Assembly: GCF_002876705.1 (NCBI RefSeq)
Contig: NZ_MDAG01000057.1
Location: 434,001-498,000, forward strand
From: Enterovibrio norvegicus_B
GTDB taxonomy: Bacteria; Pseudomonadota; Gammaproteobacteria; Enterobacterales; Vibrionaceae
Length of the DNA stretch: 64,000 bases
Direction: 5' to 3'
The position numbers and the translations under genes were made by a program. Every line of letters starts with the position of its first letter. Position 1 is the first letter of the stretch. Positions 45,401 through 52,635 of the stretch are shown here, piece after piece. Below the pieces are notes generated by a model. That model searched no databases. It saw nothing but the letters and a program-made list of their open reading frames with translations, and was not told the origin of the DNA.

Positions 45401-46677
45401 TTCTTGGTTTAGTCGCTGCACTGACCGATGCAGCTGAAACATTGAGTGTTGAGATTCGCGGCATTCCCAATGACATGACGTTCGTAAATGCACAAGGCGT
45501 TGCAGTGGGCACGGGGCCTGTTGGTGGTGTTTTGACGCTCACGCCAACAGAACTTTCGCAGCTTCATGTCATGGGTAACACCCCGCAATCGACGACAGTG
45601 CAGGTTGTCGCGATTTCATCGACAGACCAAGAAAGCGCGGCGTCCTCCGCGATTGATCTCAATATCTCTGTCATTGACCCAAGCCAAGGCGCAATTGCTG
45701 CACAAGATGCATCAGCTGAAAACATTGTTGTCTCTGGCGCTGAAGCGGCAACGTTAGAGGGTGGCGCGAACATTGACACCTTAATCGGTGGTTTGGGCGA
45801 AGACATTCTGACTGGGGGGCAAGGAGACGACACACTATGGGGCGGTTTACTAAACGGTAACGGTGACAACGCGAAAGATCGTTTCGTATGGACGGCGTCT
45901 GATCTGGGGTCAAGCACGGTGCCATCGACGGACACTGTCATGGATTTTGAGCCTAACTTCGATGTCATTGATTTGAGCGCTGCAATGGATGTCGCGCAGC
46001 TGTTAAGTTTCGATGTGCTCACGCAATCATTGTCATTGTCCGAATCAAATGGTGAAGCATTGTTGAGTATCAGTAATGGTGGAAGTGAGGTTCAACATAT
46101 CGCGTTTTCTGGCGTGAGCCTTGATGCGTTAGTAGGAAGTGCATCGTCTGGACTCTCTCAATCGGAGTTGCTAGAAGCGATGGTGAACAAGGGTAACCTT
46201 TACCTTGGCGATACCATTGGGAGCGCGGCCGACGACAACCTATCAGCGCAAGCGGGAGGACAGAGTCTGTTTGGGCTAGACGGAAATGACACACTGCAAG
46301 CGGGTACGGGTAACGACATCCTCACTGGTGGGGCTGGTAATGACGTATTCACTTGGCTTGAATCATCGTTGAGCACTCCCACCAATAGTGACATCGTCAC
46401 AGATTTTGAGTTGGGTGAAGACGTGCTTTATATCAGTGGCTTACTGCCAGATTTGGGTGCCAACCCTGACGTGAATGATCTACTTCCTTACATTGACGAA
46501 GCCACTGTTGATGCACAAGGCACTATCACGTTAGGGATTATCTCGGGCAGCCAGCAGCAAGACATTGAATTGCAACAGATGGACATTACGAGTTCGGGTT
46601 TACATCTCTCTGCTGGCGCGGAAACCAGTGCGATCATTAACGCGTTGATTGAGCAACAAGCCCTCAAAATGGATTAA
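36409..46677 (+). CDS. giant LapA-like RTX adhesin with LapG-type cleavage site
   Basis: A 3422-residue surface adhesin for biofilm formation. The N-terminal retention module (about 30-130: LTVIGGQLYVIRDGVAEPVP, INEGEIEAIALAENFDFRES) is followed by DPTEEFEAPAAGGVLSSSIS. The A143-A144-G145 there equals the TAAG/AAG site cut by the periplasmic protease LapG, so the N-terminus probably plugs the exporter. About seven T1SS-143-type repeats (roughly 185-1310) share PLDH...DGD and DTDGD..A segments. Cadherin-like modules follow (VNDAPELTVPATALTVDEDT and similar). The C-terminus has RTX nonapeptides (GGLGEDILTGGQGDDTLWGG) and two VCA0849-type secretion domains (VMDFEPNFDVIDLS, VTDFELGEDVLYIS). The ATG at 36409 follows GAGG; a TTG at 36400 is possible. 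No Sec signal is present, as expected for type I export. Confidence 0.92.
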   Translation: MDEKVFSNAERESEQANEQTRAPSVAPTFDAQLTVIGGQLYVIRDGVAEPVPFANGVLIGDTIVARPNAEYVVMKNGVPVLVNEPCATCIRINEGEIEAIALAENFDFRESSQAITLLNDDISALQQAILEGADPTEEFEAPAAGGVLSSSISGFAIIEYNFTSVLAQAGFSTSYSPQASTIVDDDDVAVISAAGGETFGLSIREGDLVTLDASDGYPVTVDAKLLVASGSLPIDPNSFVFDTLGLSTLLSELASETNSDGNAVTYAISDDGKTLRGSVNGEAVLTLSLSGEASGRDASLNASITLYQPLDHIADDGAGLVRVVGDEILFSVLIQAFDASGNALREAVEMNVAIIDGSNPSASPSSHTHNENELDYISEPIPLNIDINSDALANVRFSATPALISVLESITSDGEPTQYTITDTAITVTLASDPSVTVFSLMLAPQADGSYAYVVTQNAAMDNTDDKDSIVVPVTVDVTDKDGDTVQAAFNVSLEDGDNASGAAAVISGDYGIKETTPGTPEAPAIGEITLDAGADRLLPDTIFISNLNEESGVPGLLNELNTLSSDGEGLTFAIASGSPSGTIVLNGIKPDGTVVATLTLISSQAADGKGLTISSNWVLSEPLDHENGATYSANRWVKFIQSIDGQGKAVETFVIDVQLQTRDSDGDLLDAPINVSYSVIDGLTPTIQAADSDVTDPAFNAQPSEITTSLGVVAGSDRIESIVWNVSPSLITQLESLTSNGNALSLIPADADINGSSEPITLGYTAADGSVITVLSVALLPDTGQYKVVLSEALDQSDTVTLPLGVRVTDVDGDFNTSDFELVVRDGAPPSLHPVDADMFDPETGSTGQTESVSLGLTEGSDAVESIIFTVPAGLEAALDALTSNGYQTRVEPQPLSSVTDEIRVLVDDVSAPNNGATVLTISLDVDANNDASGSYTVSQPLSIDQPSDTIELPLGVQVKDTDGDTANGQFTITLNDVEPLVTPSINVVVSVDEPDLTPQGTETGYPDSSSTSFNIGSIHDRLLPDSIGIAAESVSTIVAALDANLTSGGQAMSFSYDEASATLTGSVNGNEAIVITFSAHQTVGGPGLGATASVKISMPIDHVEDASLTGLVEIDGNQIRIKIPVQVKDTDGDLLATPVDVRVNIVDGEPPAITSAPALTVEESDINANGSGSNANRSGTTPGGSGTDGDTARGKLLVDSGSDAVTDYALDVGLFASNNGVTSNGVVVTLSEPIQSGESKVYTGYAGTRPVFTVTLSNQGVYTFTLTGALDHSVQGKDTVSVQLPIRITDADGDVSDVKNIVVNVVDDVPFSLETDGVGVGGGSLITEEGESSARVTLLPSRNRGADDAVIKSVTINGEQHELVQGLNNRFTVTEGVGGQALGTLVIQSSGNVQFIANPDIDHLGTTENRIEESFSYEIFDGDGDIVVGTTEIIVVDNEPQLIVVNSSGIEDQGRDLDPNDENVLNPENGIEVNITVDVGDSDQSEHVDHVLITLPNNAHGTFYANGTALPISVDQVSSGQVRLDGALFSPDAQNELWTLQNVTFVPDQDYSAANGIPSFTVTGFVTDNQGSQRQLTDQTFTITVEGIADTPQWNDTDSVLFYSIEEDSDGATLNLVADLQDADNSESLNYVVTLQSGEGSLLLNGQTLSPVNGKYEISAADINNIVVKPNAHFSGDIALSVVAQSKESSPFVSGQQTADSEARTVTVAVDPVADTTTLKVSRANGLEDTAIDLSPHISLTDSADVDGSESLYVWISDIPEGATLLLADGSEVTDTNGVYEIAYTEVPGLTFLPPPEANGNFSINVRGVVKDTAVITNAAGVASSVTTVSETASKLLNIVVKGVADEPEITADTGNVWTPIIEGGIETGIETTIKEDGSVSLSFQIKSGEEAKALAGDNSETLTTLVTNIPPGVKLYDNNEQEINLVYAGVDAQGEPQYQAKVDGLEDVELVPPLGSTEDITLDVIIVVTEDDGDTLTVRKEVTVHIEPSIDASDYTLGSQGNEDANIPINWRPSTDQGFTDNNESITAITFNMSTTAIAAGYTLTIQGESAPLSFVNGKVVLTSAQVAALNSGSDVLMQAPENSDVDRDLGLSVELTVQQTDVDSSVIDSKVITGDLDVVIRAVVEDGSIALLNGSDTAVTAVSDNGTGMISLSASDQRLAFVTDEGINTDGSSDEVIDSVVISFVKDAAGSEFDPPDQVFFDNFFIEGGINNGDGSWTVPKSGLAQLEISTSTPLSEPVFIKVVAEVQDQGDNSEGNASAIDEQAPVVLTLNFTGSTDNTQDAGTVTLVDVQNITGIEDRDVDLGTQLNGRISIDSSDAAADELSVIIKADDLPANVAVTGMEFNYETSEYVAKVTVGSGGEYDLSSIGLRLPTHFAGDFVVPVKWVTTDTVSGHTKETDDSFTVVIAPEVDGVTVSVNVLETDGLGADKQPVSDPADSVPISGQALEDGIVKLSFTTALDDPDTDIQQGVESVTQIVLSVDSAMGQFVDENGLNGAQSITVTEAELSSIYFKPTENYSGPVNVTVKTTVTDVAQNDDSGLPNASSTQEVTNQVSFNVVAMHDPVDFFGNTSPIQGNEDETGGIRLTGLAAKLTDLDGSEHIVSVKLTGLPDDFQVSTLGSHLVQNSGGGEWTISVPANSATIDFDDIVVIPPNNFSGTFNVGLVVYTDETTLSSPKAHSTSVDIQVNPIADGVDTDITTSVTGAEDETITLPLDIQVIDKGPSYSGGSSAISENPAETIKIVVINVPDSATLSLPSDVASGSSAIKQPDGSWVIIANQTTLSSLLFMPGDANELNWDGQLSVSIRSVDNGVEAESTLWVNQTINVTVSPVNDAPELTVPATALTVDEDTPLLIESIRVKDIDANESSGHSITVEIAAVDGVLSIPTSADTTGITITGAGTATLKLEGTLDAINALLGESGGGGILYTGASNFAGEETLTVSVNDNGNTGTGGELTDSGTITVNVTPKPDVPTLVLNNAQSASVGGATAAIIPLLGLVAALTDAAETLSVEIRGIPNDMTFVNAQGVAVGTGPVGGVLTLTPTELSQLHVMGNTPQSTTVQVVAISSTDQESAASSAIDLNISVIDPSQGAIAAQDASAENIVVSGAEAATLEGGANIDTLIGGLGEDILTGGQGDDTLWGGLLNGNGDNAKDRFVWTASDLGSSTVPSTDTVMDFEPNFDVIDLSAAMDVAQLLSFDVLTQSLSLSESNGEALLSISNGGSEVQHIAFSGVSLDALVGSASSGLSQSELLEAMVNKGNLYLGDTIGSAADDNLSAQAGGQSLFGLDGNDTLQAGTGNDILTGGAGNDVFTWLESSLSTPTNSDIVTDFELGEDVLYISGLLPDLGANPDVNDLLPYIDEATVDAQGTITLGIISGSQQQDIELQQMDITSSGLHLSAGAETSAIINALIEQQALKMD

Positions 46678-46804
46678 GTAATCCGAGATGATTTGAGAGG
46701 GAGCACGATAAATTTTGATTAATGAGGCATTTGTTTATAGATCGTGACTATGCTGTAAAAGTACATTTTTTCATTTCCGCGTCATAAACCCATCGAGATT
46801 TGGC

Positions 46805-47833
46805 ATGAGTACAGAACTAAAAAGTTCAATCTTGACAGAAAGTGGAACCAACGAGCTCGAGATTATCGAGTTTAGCTTGTTAAAGAAACAGCCAGACGGT
46901 TCCAAGAAGATTTGTTATTACGGCATTAACGTAGCAAAAGTTAGAGAAGTCATACGCGTTCCTGACACAACAGATTACCCGAATGCACAACCGAATGTGT
47001 TGGGGGTGTTTTCGTTACGCGGAAAACTTATTCCTCTGGTCGACCTTGCCAGTTGGTTGGGTGTGCCGACTGAAAATGACCTTGAAAACAAAGTCGTTAT
47101 CGTGACTGATTTCAATCGCATGGCGAATGGCTTTTTGGTCGACAGCGTGAGCCGCATACATCGCATTTCTTGGGAGGAAGTCGAGTCTCCTTCCCAGTTT
47201 CTTGAGGCATCTGATCAGGATTGCGTTGTGGCTGTTGTTCGACAGAACACCAATCTCATCATGATCCTCGACTTCGAGAAAGTCATTGCTGACATCAATC
47301 CAGAACTCAGTATGGAAAAATACGATGTCACCAAAGATAAACGCGTGGTTATTGATGATGCAATGATGGCCAAGCGTGAAGCGAAAACCATTATGGTGGT
47401 TGATGACTCCGCCTTTATCAGGCGCTTGATCGAAAATACACTGCGGTCAGCGGGGTATAACGTGATTTCGGCGAAAGACGGCGGTCAAGCACTGGATTCG
47501 CTAACAGAGTTTGTGCGTTTGTGTAACGAGGAAAACCTCCCCATTTCAGAGTTCGTTGATGGCATTGTAACCGACGTGGAAATGCCAAAAATGGACGGTA
47601 TGCACTTAGTCAAGCGTCTACGAGAAATCGAAGAATATAAAACGACGCCTATCGTCATGTTTTCGTCACTGATGAGTGATGATAACCGTCGAAAAGCCAT
47701 TGAGTTAGGTGCGAACGATACGATCACCAAGCCAGAAATTGGACGTATGGTGGGCTTGATGGACAGCTTTGTGTTGAATATCGAGCCACCCAGCGGGTCG
47801 GGGAGCACACCGGCCCCTGAAAGCGAAGAATAA
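46805..47833 (+). CDS. cheV: chemotaxis coupling protein CheV
   Basis: A cytoplasmic protein of 342 residues joining a CheW-like domain (about 20-165: IIEFSLLKKQPDGSKKICYY, PDTTDYPNAQPNVLGVFSLR-GKLIPLVDL) to a response-regulator receiver (about 195-330: IMVVDDSAFIRRLIENTL, IVTDVEMPKMDGMHLVKRL, MFSSLMSDDN, DTITKPEI). It couples receptors to CheA and dampens signalling when phosphorylated on the receiver Asp. It follows the adhesin gene by 127 bp. The two may be unrelated in transcription, but both act in the choice between swimming and attachment. A terminator follows. Confidence 0.95.
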   Translation: MSTELKSSILTESGTNELEIIEFSLLKKQPDGSKKICYYGINVAKVREVIRVPDTTDYPNAQPNVLGVFSLRGKLIPLVDLASWLGVPTENDLENKVVIVTDFNRMANGFLVDSVSRIHRISWEEVESPSQFLEASDQDCVVAVVRQNTNLIMILDFEKVIADINPELSMEKYDVTKDKRVVIDDAMMAKREAKTIMVVDDSAFIRRLIENTLRSAGYNVISAKDGGQALDSLTEFVRLCNEENLPISEFVDGIVTDVEMPKMDGMHLVKRLREIEEYKTTPIVMFSSLMSDDNRRKAIELGANDTITKPEIGRMVGLMDSFVLNIEPPSGSGSTPAPESEE

Positions 47834-47875
47834 TTCACGCTCAGATAGCCTTTCTTTGGCTAACCCGGTAGAAAC

Positions 47876-47900
47876 AAAAAGCGCCCCAAGGGCGCTTTTT
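47876..47900. terminator. bidirectional terminator between cheV and the TRAP permease gene
   Basis: AAAAAGCGCCC (47876-47886), CAA loop, GGGCGCTTTTT (47890-47900). Convergent genes share it. Confidence 0.93.
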
Positions 47901-47960
47901 CAGATTTTAAGGATGACTTGTGTTGTTTTATCGTTTCAATCAGCAATCAGCAATCAAGCC

Positions 47961-50096
47961 TTACGCCGTTACGACAGCGGCTTGCTTTCGGCTGTACAAA
48001 AGCAACGCGATAAACAACGCTGCACCCACAACACGGAAAGTGATGTCCAGCCCTGGCCACATCATGATTGCTGCTAAACCTGCAGCCACGGCACGAAGGG
48101 CGATGTTAATCGGGCCCTCTAAGTAACCTTCCAAACACGCAATCAATGACCATGTGCCCAAAATAGAAAATCCGGTTACCACAATCACTTGCTGGAAATC
48201 TCCCGACACCAATGGCGTGTAGGCCATCAGCAAGGGTACGATGTACAAGCCTTTTGCGATTTTCCATGCGGTAAAGCCTGTCGCCATTGGCGGTGTTTTC
48301 GCAATGGTTGCTGCGGCAAAGGCTGTTAAGCAGACAGGAGGCGTCACGTTACTGTCTTGCGATAGCCAGAAGATGATCAAATGCGCTGAAAGCAGTGCCA
48401 GTCCAACGGTGACAGGGCCTAAGCTTTGCTCTAGCAATGTGGCTTTGAAATCATCAGGCACTAAGCCAACGAGCGCTATCGCGCTTTCGAACGACATGGG
48501 CGCACCCAGTGCAGCGAGTTGCTCGGGGGCGATCAGCATAAAGATGGTTTTTGCTTCTTCCGGTAATTGTCCCGTGGTGAGAAGCTCAAGAAGTTGCTGC
48601 TCGGCAATCAATCCATAAATTGCAGGTGCCGAAAGGGTACCGAGAACGATATAGCTCGCCGTTACGGGTAAACCCATCCCCAGAATTAACGAAGCAACGG
48701 CTACCAAAACCAACATCATGAACAAGCTACCGTTTGCCCAATCGTTGATCATCAAAGAGAACGTATTGCCGATCCCTGTGGTACTGATGACATTCACCAC
48801 AAGACCAATGCCCGTCAGCAAGACTGCCGTGGTTGCCATGTTTCTAGCGCCTTGCGCCAGTGCATCAAAAATGTCCGCCACTCCCATACGGTTAGGTGAC
48901 AACCATGACGCGACAACGACAGAAATGATTGAGATACCGGCCGCGTATGTTGGCGTGAAATCCATCACGAGCAAGGTGACGAGCACGGCCAAAGGAATCA
49001 GATAGTGCCAACCCGAGACGAGCACGGAAAGCATGGATTGGGTTTCCGTTTCGACATGGTGAACGCCGGAACGTTTTGCCTCTATGCGAACGAAAAAGGC
49101 CACAGACAAAAAGTAAATCAATGCAGGAGCGAAAGAGACAGCAATGATTTCCACATAGGGAATTTGCGTATAAGACGCCATGATGAATGCACCTGCGCCC
49201 ATGACTGGAGGCATTAATTGTCCCCCTGTGGACGCAGCGGCTTCAACGCCTGCGGCAAAGCGAGGTGGAAAGCCTGCTTTCTTCATGAGGGGAATAGTAA
49301 TAACCCCGGTTGATACGGTGTTCGCCACGCTTGAACCTGAAACAGACCCCATCAAGCCTGAACCCAGTACAGCAACAAAACCGGGCCCGCCGATAATTTT
49401 TCCTGCCGCCGCTCGTGAGATATTGATGATGTAATCGCCCGCACCTGATTTAACCAAGAATGCGCCAAACAGAATGAACATGAAGACATAACTCCACGAA
49501 ATACGGGAGATAGGGCCAAACATGCCTTCAGAACTGTAGAAAGCGCGATAGAGCATGGTTTCTGCAGAAAGGCCGGGGAAGGAGAATATGCCGTCTATCC
49601 AGCTTCCCCACCACACAACATAGGTCAGTGCGACAAGTATCAAGCAAGGAATGAACCAGCCCATGGTGCGTCGAATGAGTTCGAGTGCGATAAGAATGGC
49701 GATGATGGAGAAGATCCAATCTGACGTGACGAATTTAACGCCGCGCTCATACAGCGCATCTTCGCCGAAAAGGATGTAAACAAAACACGCAACCGCGGCA
49801 ATGGCGATGCCAATATCAATGGATAGCGCGACCTTGCTCTTTCGTAATTTGGCGGCAGCGGGGTAGGTCAACGCGACCATCACCGCAAAGCCAGCGAAGT
49901 GTGCGGAGGACACCCACAACTCCGAGAGCGTCGCGAGTGTGTTGAACCAAATATGAACAAGTGAAAGCAAGATACCAATGACGGTGACAATGCGGGTAAG
50001 CAGTGGGAAGTCTGTTCGTTGCGTCAATTCGAATTGAGACAGGGCGTTATCGGTGTCTGAAGAAGCCTTTGTTCCGTCAGGCGTATGATTTGTCAT
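47961..50096 (-). CDS. TRAP transporter fused permease (DctQM type, TAXI family)
   Basis: An inner-membrane protein of 711 residues that joins the small four-helix (DctQ) and large twelve-helix (DctM) TRAP subunits. The N-terminal part (to about residue 150) has four helices. The DctM part shows SGAGDYIINISRAAAGKIIGGPGF and SGSSVANTVSTGVITIPLMKKAGF, then ILGMGLPVTASYIVLGTLSAPA near the end. Such fused permeases work with TAXI-type receptors, and the gene for one lies just upstream. Uptake is driven by a sodium or proton gradient. The substrate is unknown; many TAXI systems take C4-dicarboxylates, glutamate or other organic acids. Confidence 0.93.
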   Translation of the reverse strand: MTNHTPDGTKASSDTDNALSQFELTQRTDFPLLTRIVTVIGILLSLVHIWFNTLATLSELWVSSAHFAGFAVMVALTYPAAAKLRKSKVALSIDIGIAIAAVACFVYILFGEDALYERGVKFVTSDWIFSIIAILIALELIRRTMGWFIPCLILVALTYVVWWGSWIDGIFSFPGLSAETMLYRAFYSSEGMFGPISRISWSYVFMFILFGAFLVKSGAGDYIINISRAAAGKIIGGPGFVAVLGSGLMGSVSGSSVANTVSTGVITIPLMKKAGFPPRFAAGVEAAASTGGQLMPPVMGAGAFIMASYTQIPYVEIIAVSFAPALIYFLSVAFFVRIEAKRSGVHHVETETQSMLSVLVSGWHYLIPLAVLVTLLVMDFTPTYAAGISIISVVVASWLSPNRMGVADIFDALAQGARNMATTAVLLTGIGLVVNVISTTGIGNTFSLMINDWANGSLFMMLVLVAVASLILGMGLPVTASYIVLGTLSAPAIYGLIAEQQLLELLTTGQLPEEAKTIFMLIAPEQLAALGAPMSFESAIALVGLVPDDFKATLLEQSLGPVTVGLALLSAHLIIFWLSQDSNVTPPVCLTAFAAATIAKTPPMATGFTAWKIAKGLYIVPLLMAYTPLVSGDFQQVIVVTGFSILGTWSLIACLEGYLEGPINIALRAVAAGLAAIMMWPGLDITFRVVGAALFIALLLYSRKQAAVVTA

Positions 50097-50139
50097 GTTT
50101 CCTTCTAACGTGCGGCGGTTGCACGATGTCCTGATGAAG

Positions 50140-50169
50140 AAAGCGCTGACGGTGCGGTGTCAGCGCTTT
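50140..50169 (-). promoter_or_regulatory. intercistronic stem-loop between the TAXI receptor and permease genes
   Basis: A perfect 11-bp stem, AAAGCGCTGAC (50140-50150) with GTCAGCGCTTT (50159-50169), and an 8-nt loop. Only a short T stretch follows on the minus strand, so partial termination or mRNA protection is likely. This would keep receptor levels above permease levels. Confidence 0.7.
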
Positions 50170-50202
50170 ACATTGCCTCCAAAATAACGAAGCGATTCCG
50201 TA

Positions 50203-51219
50203 TTAGTCTGCAATTAAATGTGCTGGAATCTCAATGCCTTGTTCTTTGTAGTAACGTGCAGCACCTGGGTGCAATGGCACAGGCAAACCATCAATCGCTT
50301 TTTGAAGAGACATGGCTTTAGTGGCTTTGTGAATGCCATTCAAGAAGGCGAGGTTTTCATAGATGGTTTTTGTTAGAAGATAAACGTCCTCTTCTTTCAG
50401 GTCGCTACGCGCTGCAAGGAAGTTAGGTTGCGCGATGGTGTTTACCGCTTCTGTCTGACCTGGGTAGGTGTTGGCATCAATCACAAAACGTGTCCACAAG
50501 TTGTAGCCACCGTTCGCGTTTTTCATTTGCTCGTCAGTGAAATTCAGAATGCGGATTTCTTCACCCATCGACGCGTATGCACGTGTTACTGCGCTCACTG
50601 GCACACCCGCAGGAATGTTCATGCCGTCAATGGTGCCATTTTGCAGTGCATCAGCACTTGCGCCGTAACCAAGGTATGCCAGGTTGAACGTTTCAGGATC
50701 GATGCCTAAACCTGACATGATTTGACGGCCAGACCCTTCGGTGCCTGAGTTTTTCTTACCGATGGAGAATTTCTTATCCTTCATCGCGTTAAGATCATCA
50801 ACAGTGCCTGTTTTTGCCATGTCACTGAGAATGACGAAATGTTCAACATTCTGCCAAAGCATGGAAACTGAGCGGAGATCTTTTTGTGGACCTGCCTGTT
50901 TTAGCTTGCCGTCACCGTTCCATGCCCAAGCGCCATACAAACCTTGAAGGATGGCAAATTGTGCTTCGTTTTCGCCAAGCAGTTTTACGTTCTCACCAGA
51001 GCCTGCAGAGCTAATAGCAGAAAGGGAGAACTTATGTTTAGGTTCAAGCTTCACTTTACTCAGTGTCGCCAGCGCAACACCGACAGGGTAATACGTACCG
51101 CCTGTTGATGCGGTAGCGAGAATGTAGTCTCTATCTGCTGCAGCGGTGGCGGTGTTCATGCCAGCCAGCGAGATAGCAGTAGCAATAGAGAGGGTTTTAA
51201 ACAGGGATTTCAATTTCAT
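50203..51219 (-). CDS. TAXI-family TRAP transporter solute-binding protein
   Basis: A periplasmic receptor of 338 residues. A signal peptide (KLKSLFKTLSIATAISLAGM-NTATA) leads to DYILATASTGGTYYPVGVAL, the TAXI hallmark. GSGENVKLLGENEAQFAILQ and GKKNSGTEGSGRQIMSGLG are also conserved. It hands its ligand to the fused permease encoded 106 bp downstream. I place the start at the ATG at 51219, where GGAG stands about 9 nt upstream; the longer frame from 51261 has no ribosome site. The ligand is unknown. Confidence 0.93.
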   Translation of the reverse strand: MKLKSLFKTLSIATAISLAGMNTATAAADRDYILATASTGGTYYPVGVALATLSKVKLEPKHKFSLSAISSAGSGENVKLLGENEAQFAILQGLYGAWAWNGDGKLKQAGPQKDLRSVSMLWQNVEHFVILSDMAKTGTVDDLNAMKDKKFSIGKKNSGTEGSGRQIMSGLGIDPETFNLAYLGYGASADALQNGTIDGMNIPAGVPVSAVTRAYASMGEEIRILNFTDEQMKNANGGYNLWTRFVIDANTYPGQTEAVNTIAQPNFLAARSDLKEEDVYLLTKTIYENLAFLNGIHKATKAMSLQKAIDGLPVPLHPGAARYYKEQGIEIPAHLIAD

Positions 51220-51498
51220 ACAACGCTCCAATGTTGGCGATTTCCATATGAGCAGTGTCAAGCCATGAATGACGGAAGGTCGTTAGGGCTACACACCATT
51301 GCGTTTGTACAGCGTTCCGAACGGTAAGTGTGAGAACGGAATAAGATGAGAGGATAGCTGAGTTGTAAATGCGATGTTAAGGCGGAGCGCATAAATATAA
51401 GCATCTTCTCAGTTTTTTAAGTGAAGCGTGATAGATACCTAACCAATTGGATAACAGTAAGATCTTAAGTACTATCCCAGATGAAAGGGAGAGTGAGT

Positions 51499-51750
51499 AT
51501 GGCAAAACCGAACAAAAAAGGCCCCACGCGTACGGTAGATATCCTCTGCGCGAAGTGTAAAAGTCCGCTGTTTAAATACCGCAAAGGCGGAAAGGGCGCA
51601 TTGGTGAAGTGTTTCAAAGAACGCATCGTGACAGATTTTACGACCACGCCCTGTGAGTGCCCGAACTGCGGAACCGTGTTTGGCCGTGAAGCCCTCGTGC
51701 GTGGTACACCCGCCTACAAAATCATTGGCGGAAAAGCGGTAATGAAATAG
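51499..51750 (+). CDS. small zinc-ribbon protein of unknown role
   Basis: A basic protein of 83 residues. Cys17-x2-Cys20 (LCAKCKS) and Cys52-x-Cys54-x2-Cys57 (PCECPNCG) look like a zinc ribbon, with a further Cys at 38. The N-terminus is rich in Lys and Arg (AKPNKKGPTRTV). A nucleic-acid or protein-binding role is plausible but not shown. The ATG at 51499 has AAGGGAGAG upstream, whereas the ATG at 51481 has none. It lies 75 bp before the HAD phosphatase gene and could be cotranscribed with it. Confidence 0.75.
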   Translation: MAKPNKKGPTRTVDILCAKCKSPLFKYRKGGKGALVKCFKERIVTDFTTTPCECPNCGTVFGREALVRGTPAYKIIGGKAVMK

Positions 51751-51825
51751 TAAAGATGAAAAGATGTGTAACCGTCGCCGACACCATTTAAACAAATACA
51801 CGAGTAAACATTTAGGGAGAGAAAA

Positions 51826-52443
51826 ATGATGAAACCAGACATTAAAAACGTGGTGTTTGATGTGGGCAATGTGTTGGTGAGATGGAACCCTGTTGAGATC
51901 ATCCGGCTGACATTTGGCGACGATGTTGATGCCACTGAACTTGCGAAGCGCGTTTTTCAGCAAGAATTGTGGCTGGCGCTCAACCGAGGCGAATTGACAG
52001 AGCAAGAAGCCAAACACCAATACGTGCAAACACTTTCCCTGTCACCTAGTGAAGTAGAGCGGCTTTTCTACTACATAAAGCAAACGCAGATCCCGTTGTT
52101 TGGCACCGTTGCGCTCATGAAAAGATTGAAAACGGCCGGATACGCCACGTATGCATTAACTGATAATGTTCATGAAATCGTAGCGTTTCTAAAAGACGAA
52201 TACGATTTTTGGCCATTGTTCGAAGGCGCGATTGTGTCAGCAGAAGTAGGATGCTTAAAACCCAACGCCGATATTTTCCATCAGCTCTTCGATACCTTCG
52301 ACCTGAACGCTACCGAAACCGTGTTTCTCGATGATGTTGCTAAGAATGTTGAAGGGGCACAAAAAGTCGGTATGTCAGCGATACAGTTTACACGAGCATC
52401 ACAGGCTGAGCGTGAACTGCAGGAAATGGGATTACGCTTCTAG
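51826..52443 (+). CDS. HAD-family (subfamily IA) phosphatase, YihX-like
   Basis: A cytoplasmic phosphatase of 205 residues. HAD motif I reads VVFDVGNVLVRW, with a DxG start in place of the usual DxD, as in YihX. Motif II is in YALTDN, motif III Lys in VGCLKPNADIFHQL, and motif IV in TVFLDDVAKNVEGAQKVG. YihX of E. coli acts on alpha-D-glucose-1-phosphate; the layout here (cap domain after motif I with NRGELTEQEAKHQYVQ) is similar, but the substrate is inferred. Two adjacent ATGs (51826, 51829) are both possible behind GGGAGAG. Confidence 0.87.
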   Translation: MMKPDIKNVVFDVGNVLVRWNPVEIIRLTFGDDVDATELAKRVFQQELWLALNRGELTEQEAKHQYVQTLSLSPSEVERLFYYIKQTQIPLFGTVALMKRLKTAGYATYALTDNVHEIVAFLKDEYDFWPLFEGAIVSAEVGCLKPNADIFHQLFDTFDLNATETVFLDDVAKNVEGAQKVGMSAIQFTRASQAERELQEMGLRF

Positions 52444-52635
52444 TTTTTTGGTTTTTAGGAGCTTGGCTTTTGAGAACGCGTGTTTACAGAGATGAGTGTC
52501 ACAGACCTTCGTGTCTCAGCAAGGAATATTAGCAAGTTATAACTTTCAGGACAGTCTCCTCGAGCGCGAATCCATATAATTGTAATTCCATATAAATGCT
52601 ATGGGTTTATGCGAACAACAATAAGGGGCGCTGTC

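Noticed and set aside
36930..46400. Many long antisense and shifted frames within the adhesin gene
   Set aside because: All lack ribosome sites and follow from the Asp/Thr/Ser-rich repeat codons of the sense frame.
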